The notes beneath the pieces are model-generated. The model made no database searches. It was not told where the DNA came from and was given only the letters and a program-made list of their open reading frames with translations. 64,000 nucleotides of DNA from CAYFZO01 sp965226235 (lineage in GTDB: Bacteria > Pseudomonadota > Gammaproteobacteria > Poriferisulfidales > Oxydemutatoraceae), in assembly GCA_965226235.1 (NCBI GenBank), contig OZ245335.1:620001-684000 (forward strand), read 5' to 3'. The translations under genes and the position numbers were made by a program. The first letter of the stretch is position 1, and every line of letters starts with the position of its first letter. Below, in pieces: positions 34,472 to 42,847 of this stretch.

Positions 34472-35221
34472 TCATTTCCTCGTCGCCTCCCGATCCTGGT
34501 AACCCGCCAGCAGTTGCGCAAAATCCGACCCCCGATAGGCAAAAGAAGTCGACCGACGTTGTAGCTTTGCAAGCGACCTGTGCAGCCTTTCCAGGTTGTC
34601 CTTGAGCCGCGGGCACCACCACCTGGGCGCGGTATATGCCTGGTCGAAATCCACCAGGAAAACCGCTTCTGCGTCGCTGTCATCCCCCAGCAGGATATTG
34701 TGCGCGTTGAGATCGGCGTGGCCTACGCTACGGTCATGAAAGCGGCGCAACACCCGGCCCATATGCCGCCACCGCTGCGCTGGCAACCTCCGGCTTTCGA
34801 GCACCCGCGACAACGGTCGCACCGCACCGCAACAGACGGTAATCAAATCGGCCGTGTAATACGGGCCATGGCGTTGATAGCGCGCGGCGAAAGGCTGCGG
34901 AACCGGCAGGTCCATCGCGCGCAGTTCGCCCAGGATGCGAAATTCCCTGAATGACCGCACCGACGCTTCCCCGGTGTAGCAGTAAGCATCGTTCACCAGT
35001 CTGGCCGGCCAGCCTCCGCGTCGGTAATGCTTGAGAACCAGTCGCTGGCCGTCGGGCGCCGTGAAAAAAATCGCAGGCGCACGCCCGGTGTCGCTCAGGT
35101 GTTCGTCCGCACCCGCCTCACGCGACCGCTCGCGGTCAAACAGCCGAAGGATGCCCTCGGCATCGGTGCCCGCGTCGTATAGGATATGTGTGCCGCCCCG
35201 GCGAAGGAATTGCTCTTTCAC
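34472..35221 (-). CDS. kdkA: Kdo kinase
   Basis: This protein of about 249 residues is related to protein kinases. It has APDGQRLVLKHYRRGGW, then RSFREFRIL-EL, LPVPQPFAAR, and the catalytic HADLNAHNILLGDD with VFLVDFDQA. These match KdkA of Haemophilus, which phosphorylates Kdo in the LPS core. The GTG start at 35221 gives VKEQFLRRGGTHILYDAG, like the family. A longer frame to 35590 overlaps the heptosyltransferase antisense and is rejected. Its start faces that of the heptosyltransferase with only 9 bp between. Confidence 0.9.
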   Translation of the reverse strand: MKEQFLRRGGTHILYDAGTDAEGILRLFDRERSREAGADEHLSDTGRAPAIFFTAPDGQRLVLKHYRRGGWPARLVNDAYCYTGEASVRSFREFRILGELRAMDLPVPQPFAARYQRHGPYYTADLITVCCGAVRPLSRVLESRRLPAQRWRHMGRVLRRFHDRSVGHADLNAHNILLGDDSDAEAVFLVDFDQAYTAPRWWCPRLKDNLERLHRSLAKLQRRSTSFAYRGSDFAQLLAGYQDREATRK

Positions 35222-35230
35222 AACAAACCG

Positions 35231-36316
35231 ATGAAACCTTTTGCCCCCGATCGCTCCGAGCCTCCGAAAAGCATTTGCCTGGTGCGTCTGTCGGCGATCG
35301 GAGACGTTACGCATATGCTCCCGATCGTCAATACTATCAGGTCCTCCTGGCCAGGGACAAAAATTACCTGGGTCATCGGCAAGACGGAATTCGAATTGGT
35401 GCGCGATCTCGCCGGGGTGGAGTTCGTCGTCTTCAACAAAGCCCATGGCCTCGGCGCCTACCGCACGTTGCGCCAGCGATTGCGGCACCGCAGGTTCGAT
35501 CTGTTGCTGGTCATGCAGCTCTCGCTGCGGGCAAACCTGATCTTTCCGTTGATCGACGCATCGTTCAAGATCGGATTCGAGCAGAAACACTGCAAGGCGC
35601 TGTACGGCTCACTGAGCGACTACCGAATTCCTGTCCCGGAAAAGCAACACGTGCTCGATACTTTTTTCAGCTTTACCCAATACCTGGGGATCAATGAGAA
35701 AAGACTCGTCTGGGACGTGTGTTGCTCCGACAAGGAACGGAGCGTGGTCACGACAACGTTATTGCCGAAGGTCGGCGACGAGGTGCGTCTGCTGCTGATC
35801 AACCCTTGCTCGAGCCGGGTCTGGAGAAACTGGCCGTCGGAACGCTATGCGGAAATCGTCGATTATGCGGCAGCAAACCACGCGATGCAGACCGTCCTCA
35901 TCGGAGGAAACAGCGCGACCGAGCACACCTACGGACAACGAATCACCGCCATGACGACGCACCTCCCGCCGATCAACCTGATCGGCAAAACCACGCTGCG
36001 CCAACTCGCGGCAGTGATCGAACGCGCCGATATCGTGATCGCACCCGACTCCGGGCCCGCGCACCTTGCAAGCTGCCTCGGCAAGCCGGTCATCGGCCTG
36101 TATGCCACCAGCAACCCCGACCGGACGGGACCGTATCTGAGCCGGCAATGGTGCGTCAACCGTTACCCCGACGCCCTGCACCTGTACCGCAAGCAAACCG
36201 TGCACTCGGTCCCGTGGGGAACCAGGATCAAAGATCCCGAAGCAATGCAACTCATCACTTTCGACGACGTGCGCCAGAAGCTCGACTCGCTGGCAGACTT
36301 CGAAATCAATCGCTGA
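35231..36316 (+). CDS. LPS heptosyltransferase (GT9 family)
   Basis: This 361-residue GT9 protein begins (after ATG 35231) with PPKSICLVRLSAIGDVTHMLPIV. It has the C-terminal nucleotide-sugar binding region NLIGKTTLRQLAAVI and ADIVIAPDSGPAHLASCLGKPVIGLY (about residues 265-305). It would add heptose to the LPS inner core at the cytoplasmic face. It is divergent from kdkA, and hldE, which makes ADP-heptose, is 200 bp away, so the locus is an LPS core set. It could be WaaC or WaaF type; I cannot decide by eye. Confidence 0.9.
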   Translation: MKPFAPDRSEPPKSICLVRLSAIGDVTHMLPIVNTIRSSWPGTKITWVIGKTEFELVRDLAGVEFVVFNKAHGLGAYRTLRQRLRHRRFDLLLVMQLSLRANLIFPLIDASFKIGFEQKHCKALYGSLSDYRIPVPEKQHVLDTFFSFTQYLGINEKRLVWDVCCSDKERSVVTTTLLPKVGDEVRLLLINPCSSRVWRNWPSERYAEIVDYAAANHAMQTVLIGGNSATEHTYGQRITAMTTHLPPINLIGKTTLRQLAAVIERADIVIAPDSGPAHLASCLGKPVIGLYATSNPDRTGPYLSRQWCVNRYPDALHLYRKQTVHSVPWGTRIKDPEAMQLITFDDVRQKLDSLADFEINR

Positions 36317-36355
36317 CGAATGCCCGTGGCAACCGGAAATGCCTACCGGCCACCG

Positions 36356-36524
36356 CCTGTGGGACGGACGGGACCCGCGACGCATTCGGAGGGGCGACGT
36401 GTGCACAAGGGCGACGCAAGCCGGTACAACACGGCCTGCCAACCACCCCTGTGGGACAGACGGGACCCGTGATGCATTCGGAGGGACGGCGCGTGCACAA
36501 GGGCGACACGTGCGTCGCCCCTAC
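36356..36524. repeat. tandem degenerate intergenic repeat ending in 28-bp palindrome
   Basis: A unit of about 61 bp (CCTGTGGGACRGACGGGACC, then GCATTCGGAGGG and GTGCACAAGGGCGAC) occurs at 36356-36416 and 36448-36508, a 92-bp period. The second copy runs into a palindrome half-set at 36499-36524. It lies between the convergent heptosyltransferase and hldE genes. Confidence 0.8.
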
Positions 36525-37955
36525 TCAATGGCTGCGCAGAATGTCGGCAATCAGCCCGCTGGTGGAAAAGCCTTCGAGGAAATCCAGAATGACAACGCGC
36601 CCGCCGGCTGCAATCACATGATCGTAACCGACCACTTCCTCGGCGCGGTAATCTCCCCCCTTGACCAGCACATCCGGGTTGACGAGCTCGATCATCCGTT
36701 GCGGTGTGTCTTCCGGGAAGGGTACAACCCAGTCGACAACCTCCAATGCGGCCAGCACCCGCATGCGCTCCGGCAGTCGATTGATCGGTCGAGCCTGTCC
36801 CTTGATCCTTGTGACCGAAGCGTCCTCGTTGACCGCGACGACCAGGCGGTCTCCCAGGCTCGCGGCCTGGGTCAGGTAATCCACGTGTCCGGCATGCAGA
36901 ATATCGAAGCATCCGTTGGTCATCACGATGACTTCACCCTGCCTCCTTGCCTGGCCCACGAATTGCAGCAGTGTCTCCTCATCGCAGACACCACCGGAAA
37001 TACGTGAAGCCGAGAGGCTCCGACGCAAATCTTCAAGAGAAATCGCTACGGTGCCGGACTTTTCTACCACCGTCGCGGCGGCGCTGTTGGCAAGGCGCGC
37101 TGCTTCCACCAGCGGCGCTCCCGCGCAAAAAGCGCTGGCCAGGGTTGCAATCACCGTATCCCCCGCGCCGGTGACGTCGTATACCTCCTGCGCTTCCGGC
37201 GGCAAATGTACCACGCCATCGGCTTGCGCCAACGACATCCCTTCGCTGCCACGGGTCACCAGCACCGCATTGAAATCAAACTGTTCCCTTAGCCCGCACA
37301 TCCTGCGCTCGACTTCCCTCTCGTCGGCACAGGCACCCACTGTCTTGACGAACTCGCTAAAGTTTGGCGTCACCACGTGTGCGCCCCGATAACAGGAAAA
37401 GTCGGCGCGCTTGGGGTCGACGAAAACCAGCTTGCCAGCTGCGTCTGCCGCTGCGATGAGACGCTCGACATCCCCAAGACACCCTTTCGCATAATCCGAC
37501 AGCACTACCGCGTGGGCATCTGCCAGCAATGCATCGAACGCCTGCGCCAGATCGGCGCGCAACGCGTCGGGAAAGCTGCCCTCTTCAAAGTCGAGTCTCA
37601 GCAGTTGCTGGCCGCGACTGACAACCCTGGATTTGACCGTGGTCGGGCTGCCCGGGGCAGCGATCAAGCGATGCTTGATCCCTCGCTCGTCCAACAACTG
37701 CGCCAGCAAGCGCGCGTCGTTGTCTGCACCGACCAAACCCAGCAGGGTGACGCTGACACCGAGCGCGCCTGCATTTACCGCGACGTTGGCCGCGCCTCCC
37801 GGACGGTCATCGACCGCGGCGATGTTGACCACCTGTACCGGCGCTTCCGGGGATACGCGGCGCACCTCGCCCAGGTAATACCGATCCAGCATGACATCAC
37901 CGACGACCAACAACCGCACGGAAGAAAAATCGGGCAATGAGGCAATCGTTTTCAC
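36525..37955 (-). CDS. hldE: HldE, bifunctional heptose kinase/adenylyltransferase
   Basis: This 476-residue fusion has an N-terminal ribokinase-like domain with RLLVVGDVMLDRYYLGEVRR and the PfkB signature VYDVTGAGDTVIATLA (about residues 257-272). The C-terminal nucleotidyltransferase has VIVMTNGCFDILHAGHVDYL (about 343-362). It phosphorylates heptose 7-phosphate and later makes ADP-heptose for LPS. The GTG start directly abuts the ilvE stop, so the two are probably co-transcribed. Confidence 0.97.
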   Translation of the reverse strand: MKTIASLPDFSSVRLLVVGDVMLDRYYLGEVRRVSPEAPVQVVNIAAVDDRPGGAANVAVNAGALGVSVTLLGLVGADNDARLLAQLLDERGIKHRLIAAPGSPTTVKSRVVSRGQQLLRLDFEEGSFPDALRADLAQAFDALLADAHAVVLSDYAKGCLGDVERLIAAADAAGKLVFVDPKRADFSCYRGAHVVTPNFSEFVKTVGACADEREVERRMCGLREQFDFNAVLVTRGSEGMSLAQADGVVHLPPEAQEVYDVTGAGDTVIATLASAFCAGAPLVEAARLANSAAATVVEKSGTVAISLEDLRRSLSASRISGGVCDEETLLQFVGQARRQGEVIVMTNGCFDILHAGHVDYLTQAASLGDRLVVAVNEDASVTRIKGQARPINRLPERMRVLAALEVVDWVVPFPEDTPQRMIELVNPDVLVKGGDYRAEEVVGYDHVIAAGGRVVILDFLEGFSTSGLIADILRSH

Positions 37956-38867
37956 CTACACGAAATCAAGCCATCGACGGTACCTTGCAGACCGGCCATT
38001 GACCACCTCGAAATACAGCGACTGCAACTTCTCGGTAATCGGACGGCGACCGTTGCCAATAGCACGGGTGTCGAGTTCGCAGATCGGCATTACCTCGGCG
38101 GCCGTTCCGGTAAAAAACGCCTCGTCGGCAGCATACACCTCATCGAGGGTAATACGCCCCTCACTCACGTCGATCCCTTCTCCATGCGCCAGTTCCATGA
38201 CCGTGCGGCGGGTAATGCCCCCCAGGGCCGCGGTCAGATCCGGCGTGTGCAGCGCACCCTCGCGCACTATGAACAGGTTTTCACCGCTGCCCTCGCACAC
38301 GAAGCCATCTGCGTCCAGCATCAACGCTTCGTCGCACCCCGCATCGCAGGCTTCACGCAATGCCATCATCGAGTTGAGATAGCTGCCGGTCGCCTTGACC
38401 TTGCTCAAAGACGGATGCGAATGACAACGAGTAAAGGATGAAGCTTTCACGCGAATCCCGTTTTTTATATTCTCTTCGCCCAGGTAAGATCCCCATTCCC
38501 AGGCCGCGATCGCCACGTGCACCCTGAGATGTTCGGCACGCAACCCCATGTCTTCCGCCCCGTAAAACACCAGCGGCCGGATATAACCTGCACTGAGTCG
38601 GTTTTTTCGCAGGATCTCCCTCTGCGCCTCGTTGATCTCATCCAGCGTGAAGGCAATCCGCATGTTCACGGTCCTGGCCGAGTCGAATAGCCTTTGCGTA
38701 TGGTCCTGCAACCGGAAGATCGCGGTGCCTTCCTCCGCGGCGTATGCCCTGACGCCTTCGAACACCCCCATCCCGTAGTGCAGGGTATGCGTCAGCACGT
38801 GTGCGCGAGCTTCCCTCCAGGGGACAAACCCGCCGTCGAACCAGATCCAGCCGGACTTTTGTTCCAT
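37956..38867 (-). CDS. ilvE: branched-chain amino acid aminotransferase
   Basis: This 303-residue class IV PLP aminotransferase begins (ATG 38867) with SGWIWFDGGFVPW and LTHTLHYGMGVFEGVRAY. It has the PLP lysine in LSKVKATGSYLNS (about residue 158) and the later motif EGSGENLFIV. It transfers amino groups to and from Val, Leu and Ile. ATG 38906 is 13 codons upstream and less like the family. It precedes hldE without a gap. Confidence 0.95.
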   Translation of the reverse strand: MEQKSGWIWFDGGFVPWREARAHVLTHTLHYGMGVFEGVRAYAAEEGTAIFRLQDHTQRLFDSARTVNMRIAFTLDEINEAQREILRKNRLSAGYIRPLVFYGAEDMGLRAEHLRVHVAIAAWEWGSYLGEENIKNGIRVKASSFTRCHSHPSLSKVKATGSYLNSMMALREACDAGCDEALMLDADGFVCEGSGENLFIVREGALHTPDLTAALGGITRRTVMELAHGEGIDVSEGRITLDEVYAADEAFFTGTAAEVMPICELDTRAIGNGRRPITEKLQSLYFEVVNGRSARYRRWLDFV

Positions 38868-39025
38868 GGACGACGGTGCATATCCTGTTTTAGAGATTGT
38901 CACCAATCAGGCACCTTGATTAAGGTGCAGCACGACACATGAAAAAACTGGCTGACAAAAGAATACCAATAGCGGGCCGTTCCAGTACACTGTTTTGTTT
39001 GAACCATTTTCGCGAGGTGTAATCA

Positions 39026-40084
39026 ATGCAACGGCCCGTCAATACAACGAGGGAGCTGCAATTGCCAAGCCTCATTATCCTATCTCTGCTGGTATTCATT
39101 CAACCGTCCGCAGACGCCGCGCAGATGGTCAACGTCTACTCCGCTCGCCAGGAGGCGCTGATCAAGCCGCTGCTGGATCGTTTCTCGGAGCAAACAGGTA
39201 TCCAGGTCAACCTGGTTACCGGCAACGCCGATGCCTTGCTCGCGCGGCTTGAACTCGAGGGTGACAATAGCCCGGCGGACGTATTGATCACGGTTGACGC
39301 CGGCCGCCTGTTCCGCGCAAAAACCGCCGGACTGCTGCAACAGGTGCGATCAAAAACCCTGGACGAACTGGTTCCTGCGAACTACCGCGACACAGACGAT
39401 TACTGGTTCGGCCTGTCGATACGGGCAAGGGTGCTGATCGCAGCTAAAAACAAGCCCGCTCGGGAAACCATCGACTCTTATGAAGCGCTGGCATCGCCTG
39501 CTTTGCGCGGCAAGGTCTGCATCCGCTCTTCGGACAGCATCTACAATCAATCGCTCGTGGCCTCCATGATTGCAGCACACGGCGAGCAAAAAGTGCTGCA
39601 ATGGGCAAGCGAGGTCGTCGACAACTTTGCACGATCGCCGACGGGCGGCGACCGCGACCAGATCCTTGCGGTAGCAGGTGGTCTGTGCGATGTCGCCATA
39701 GCCAACATGTACTACTACGCGATGATGCTGTCCGGCGACGATCCACATCATCAGAAAGCCGCAAAAAAGGTAGCGATCATCTGGCCAAACCAGGATGGCC
39801 GCGGCACGCATGTGAATATCAGCGGCGCCGCCGTAACCGTGGCGGCAAAGCAGCGCGAAGGCGCCACCCAGGCAGCCGTCCGGCTGATCGAATACCTGGC
39901 TTCGGAGCCATCGCAACGCTGGTACGTGGAAATAAACAATGAATACCCGCTCGTAGCCGAAAACGATGTCAACCCGGTGCTGAAAAGCTGGGGAAAGTTC
40001 AACCGCGATCCCTTGAACCTCGATCGGCTTGGAGAGTTGAACAGCGCCGCTGTACGCTTGATGGATGAAGCAGGCTGGAACTAG
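39026..40084 (+). CDS. fbpA: iron(III) ABC transporter, periplasmic binding protein
   Basis: This 352-residue protein has a signal peptide (SLIILSLLVFIQPSADA, about residues 15-31), then MVNVYSARQEALIKPLLDRF. It contains the FbpA/FutA markers TGNADALLARLELEG, DVLITVDAGRLFRA, GLSIRARVLI, and tyrosine-rich ANMYYYAMML. It binds ferric iron in the periplasm. A GAGGTG ribosome binding site precedes the ATG. The region upstream (38868-39025) shows no clear Fur box. The permease follows after 3 bp. Confidence 0.93.
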   Translation: MQRPVNTTRELQLPSLIILSLLVFIQPSADAAQMVNVYSARQEALIKPLLDRFSEQTGIQVNLVTGNADALLARLELEGDNSPADVLITVDAGRLFRAKTAGLLQQVRSKTLDELVPANYRDTDDYWFGLSIRARVLIAAKNKPARETIDSYEALASPALRGKVCIRSSDSIYNQSLVASMIAAHGEQKVLQWASEVVDNFARSPTGGDRDQILAVAGGLCDVAIANMYYYAMMLSGDDPHHQKAAKKVAIIWPNQDGRGTHVNISGAAVTVAAKQREGATQAAVRLIEYLASEPSQRWYVEINNEYPLVAENDVNPVLKSWGKFNRDPLNLDRLGELNSAAVRLMDEAGWN

Positions 40085-40087
40085 TCG

Positions 40088-41713
40088 GTGCCCACCCTCT
40101 CCCCGACAATCAAGGCAACTCCCGCGCCATCCACCGAATCCCGATATGCAAGCCGCGTGCTGGCGATGGTCACGATGCTCGCCATCGCGATCATCGCTCT
40201 ACCTTTCCTGGCGCTAATCACGCAACTGTTCTCACCGGAATATGATATCTGGGCGCATCTCGCCGCTACCGTACTCAAGCAATACCTGACGGAATCGCTA
40301 TTGCTCGCCATCGGTACGATGGTCGGCACCTTGACCATCGGCATCGTCACCGCCTGGCTGTGCAGCGTCTGTGAATTTCGCGGCAGGCGCTTCCTGGAAT
40401 GGGCGATGATTCTGCCACTGGCCTACCCGGCGTACATCATCGCGTATGTGTATACCGGCATATTCGACTACGGTGGCACGATGCATGTCTGGCTAGAAGC
40501 CACCACGGGTATTTCAAAGCCGCTGCCGATCCGCTCTCTCGGCGGTGCCATCGTGGTCATGTCGCTGGCTTTTTACCCTTACGTTTATCTCCTCACACGT
40601 GCCTCTTTCATCCAGCAGTCCAGCCGGATCATCGAGGTGGGACGCACACTGGGTGCCAGGCCCCTGACCTGCTTCCTGCGCATCGCGATACCCGCCGCAC
40701 GTCCCGCGATTATCGCCGGCGTTGCTATCGTGGTGATGGAGACGCTCGCCGACTATGGCGCCGTGAAGTACTTCGGCGTAAATACCTTCAGCGTCGGTAT
40801 TTTCCGCACCTGGTTCGGCCTCGGTAGTATCACCGGCGCCGCACAGTTGTCCGTATTGCTACTCGCGTTCCTCGTGATTCTGATCATCGCGGAAAAACAG
40901 GCACGGCGCCACGCCCGGTACTATGACAACGAACCGCGGCACGGATTTACACCGAGCTACCGACTGCACGGCATGCATGCGGCCGGCGCGCTGATCGCCT
41001 GCTCGCTACCGTTGGTATTCGGTTTCCTGGTCCCGACGCTGCAACTGCTGGCCTGGGCGAAGGCACGCTGGGAAGTAACCGATCTGGCCGGCTACCTCAC
41101 CTTGATCGGCAACAGCTTCGGGTTGGCACTGGGAAGTTCGCTCGTGATCCTGACGATCGCGGTCATCATCGCCTATGCCAGGCACCTGCGCACCTCCCCG
41201 GCCATGCAATGGGTGGTACAGATCGTCTCCTCCGGGTACGCGATCCCCGGAGGGGTCATCGCCATTGCGGTACTCATCTTTTTCTCCAAGCTCGACAGTT
41301 GGACTGGAATTACCTTGATCAGCGGCTTCTCCGCGCTGATACTCGCCTACACCATCCGGTTTCTGACACTGGGCTTTAACACCGTCGATTCGGCGCTGGA
41401 AAAAATACCGCCGAACATAAACTATGCCGCGCAATCGTTGGGCGCATCGGCCGTGGAAACCCTGACCAAAATCCATATCCCCCTGCTCCGCGGTGGCTTG
41501 CTGACCGCGACGCTGTTGGTGTTCGTCGAAATCATTAAGGAACTGCCCGCCACGCTGATACTCAGACCGTTCAATTTCAACACGCTGGCGGTCCGAGCCT
41601 TCGAACTGGCATCGGATGAAAGGCTCGCCGACATGGCGCTGCCTGCACTGAGCATCGCCGCTGCGGGGATCCTGCCCGTGGTCTTGCTGGGCAAAGTGAT
41701 TCGCACCCCCTGA
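40088..41713 (+). CDS. fbpB: iron(III) ABC transporter, fused permease
   Basis: This 541-residue inner-membrane protein has about twelve helices and two binding-protein-dependent transport domains in one chain. Each carries an EAA-type loop: EVGRTLGARPLTCFLRIAIP at about 181-200, and AAQSLGASAVETLTKIHIP near 460. This duplicated form is usual for FbpB/FutB. The GTG start lies 3 bp after the fbpA stop. Confidence 0.94.
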   Translation: MPTLSPTIKATPAPSTESRYASRVLAMVTMLAIAIIALPFLALITQLFSPEYDIWAHLAATVLKQYLTESLLLAIGTMVGTLTIGIVTAWLCSVCEFRGRRFLEWAMILPLAYPAYIIAYVYTGIFDYGGTMHVWLEATTGISKPLPIRSLGGAIVVMSLAFYPYVYLLTRASFIQQSSRIIEVGRTLGARPLTCFLRIAIPAARPAIIAGVAIVVMETLADYGAVKYFGVNTFSVGIFRTWFGLGSITGAAQLSVLLLAFLVILIIAEKQARRHARYYDNEPRHGFTPSYRLHGMHAAGALIACSLPLVFGFLVPTLQLLAWAKARWEVTDLAGYLTLIGNSFGLALGSSLVILTIAVIIAYARHLRTSPAMQWVVQIVSSGYAIPGGVIAIAVLIFFSKLDSWTGITLISGFSALILAYTIRFLTLGFNTVDSALEKIPPNINYAAQSLGASAVETLTKIHIPLLRGGLLTATLLVFVEIIKELPATLILRPFNFNTLAVRAFELASDERLADMALPALSIAAAGILPVVLLGKVIRTP

Positions 41714-41770
41714 GCAAACCGGCACCGCCAGGTTTCACCGGCTTTCGCCGATTCTGTAATATGTGCAACT

Positions 41771-42832
41771 ATGCGCGATATGCTCGAAATAAAAACCCTG
41801 GGTCTTGCGATCGACCGCACCCCGATCATCCACTCGCTCTCGCTGCAGCTCAGGCAAGGGTGCATCGGATGTCTGCTGGGATCGAGCGGGGGCGGAAAAA
41901 CGTTATTGCTGCACTGCATCGCGGGACTGCGTCGCATTGACAGAGGCAGCATCCGGATAGACGGTCAAACCGTCAGCGGTGACAACATACACGTGCCAAC
42001 GGAAAGTCGCCGTGTCGGCATGATGTTTCAGAACTATGCCTTGTTCCCGCATCTGAACGTAGAAAAAAACATCGCGTTCGGTATCCGGAAAATGGAAAAG
42101 TCACGACGCGAACGCAGCGTCGCCGAACTGCTCGGGTTGGTCGGGCTGCGTTCTCATGGAAAAAAGTATCCGCACGAGCTCTCCGGAGGAGAACAACAAC
42201 GCGTCGCGCTCGCGCGCGCGCTTGCCCCCGAGCCAAAGCTGCTGCTGCTCGACGAACCTTTTTCCAGCCTCGACACGGAACTGCGGCTACAACTGGCAGA
42301 AGAAACCAGACAGGTCGTTATCCAGAGAAAAATCACCACCCTGCTGATCACGCACAACCAGGAGGACGCCTTTGCCATGTCCGACACGCTGGGCGTCATT
42401 GAAAGCGGATGCTTGCTGCAATGGGACAGTGCCTACGACGTCTACCACAAACCGGCGTCACGCGACGTCGCCACCTTCATCGGCATGGGCAGTATGCTGC
42501 GCGGGAAAATCCGCCCCGGTAGCAATGTGGAAACCGTGCTGGGCAATTTCCCGATGAACAGCACCTCCCGTTCGGATTTTAGCGAAGGCCAGGAGGTCAG
42601 TATGCTGATCAGGCCCGACGACATCATCCACGACGACACCAGCGAGATGAAAGCGATGATACTCAAGAAACAGTTCCGCGGCCCGGAATTCCTCTACCAG
42701 CTACGGCTCGATAACGGGGAGACCGTCTATTGCTTCGCGCCCAGTCACCACGACCACCGACTTGGCGAATCCATCGGCATCCACGTCGATGTCGAACACG
42801 TCATCGTGTACGCACCTTCGCCCTCCCCCTGA
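41771..42832 (+). CDS. fbpC: iron(III) ABC transporter, ATP-binding protein
   Basis: This 353-residue ABC ATPase has Walker A GSSGGGKT (residues 37-44), signature LSGGEQQRVALARAL, Walker B LLLLDEPFSSLD, and a C-terminal regulatory TOBE-like domain. It begins 57 bp after fbpB, so fbpABC is one transport operon for iron supply. ATG 41780 (codon 4) is an equally possible start. Confidence 0.94.
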   Translation: MRDMLEIKTLGLAIDRTPIIHSLSLQLRQGCIGCLLGSSGGGKTLLLHCIAGLRRIDRGSIRIDGQTVSGDNIHVPTESRRVGMMFQNYALFPHLNVEKNIAFGIRKMEKSRRERSVAELLGLVGLRSHGKKYPHELSGGEQQRVALARALAPEPKLLLLDEPFSSLDTELRLQLAEETRQVVIQRKITTLLITHNQEDAFAMSDTLGVIESGCLLQWDSAYDVYHKPASRDVATFIGMGSMLRGKIRPGSNVETVLGNFPMNSTSRSDFSEGQEVSMLIRPDDIIHDDTSEMKAMILKKQFRGPEFLYQLRLDNGETVYCFAPSHHDHRLGESIGIHVDVEHVIVYAPSPSP

Positions 42833-42847
42833 TCCCGACGAGTCTCC

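Noticed and set aside
34472..35590. A 372-residue kdkA with a long N-terminal extension
   Set aside because: The extra 123 residues are antisense to the heptosyltransferase and unlike the kinase family. The GTG at 35221 fits.
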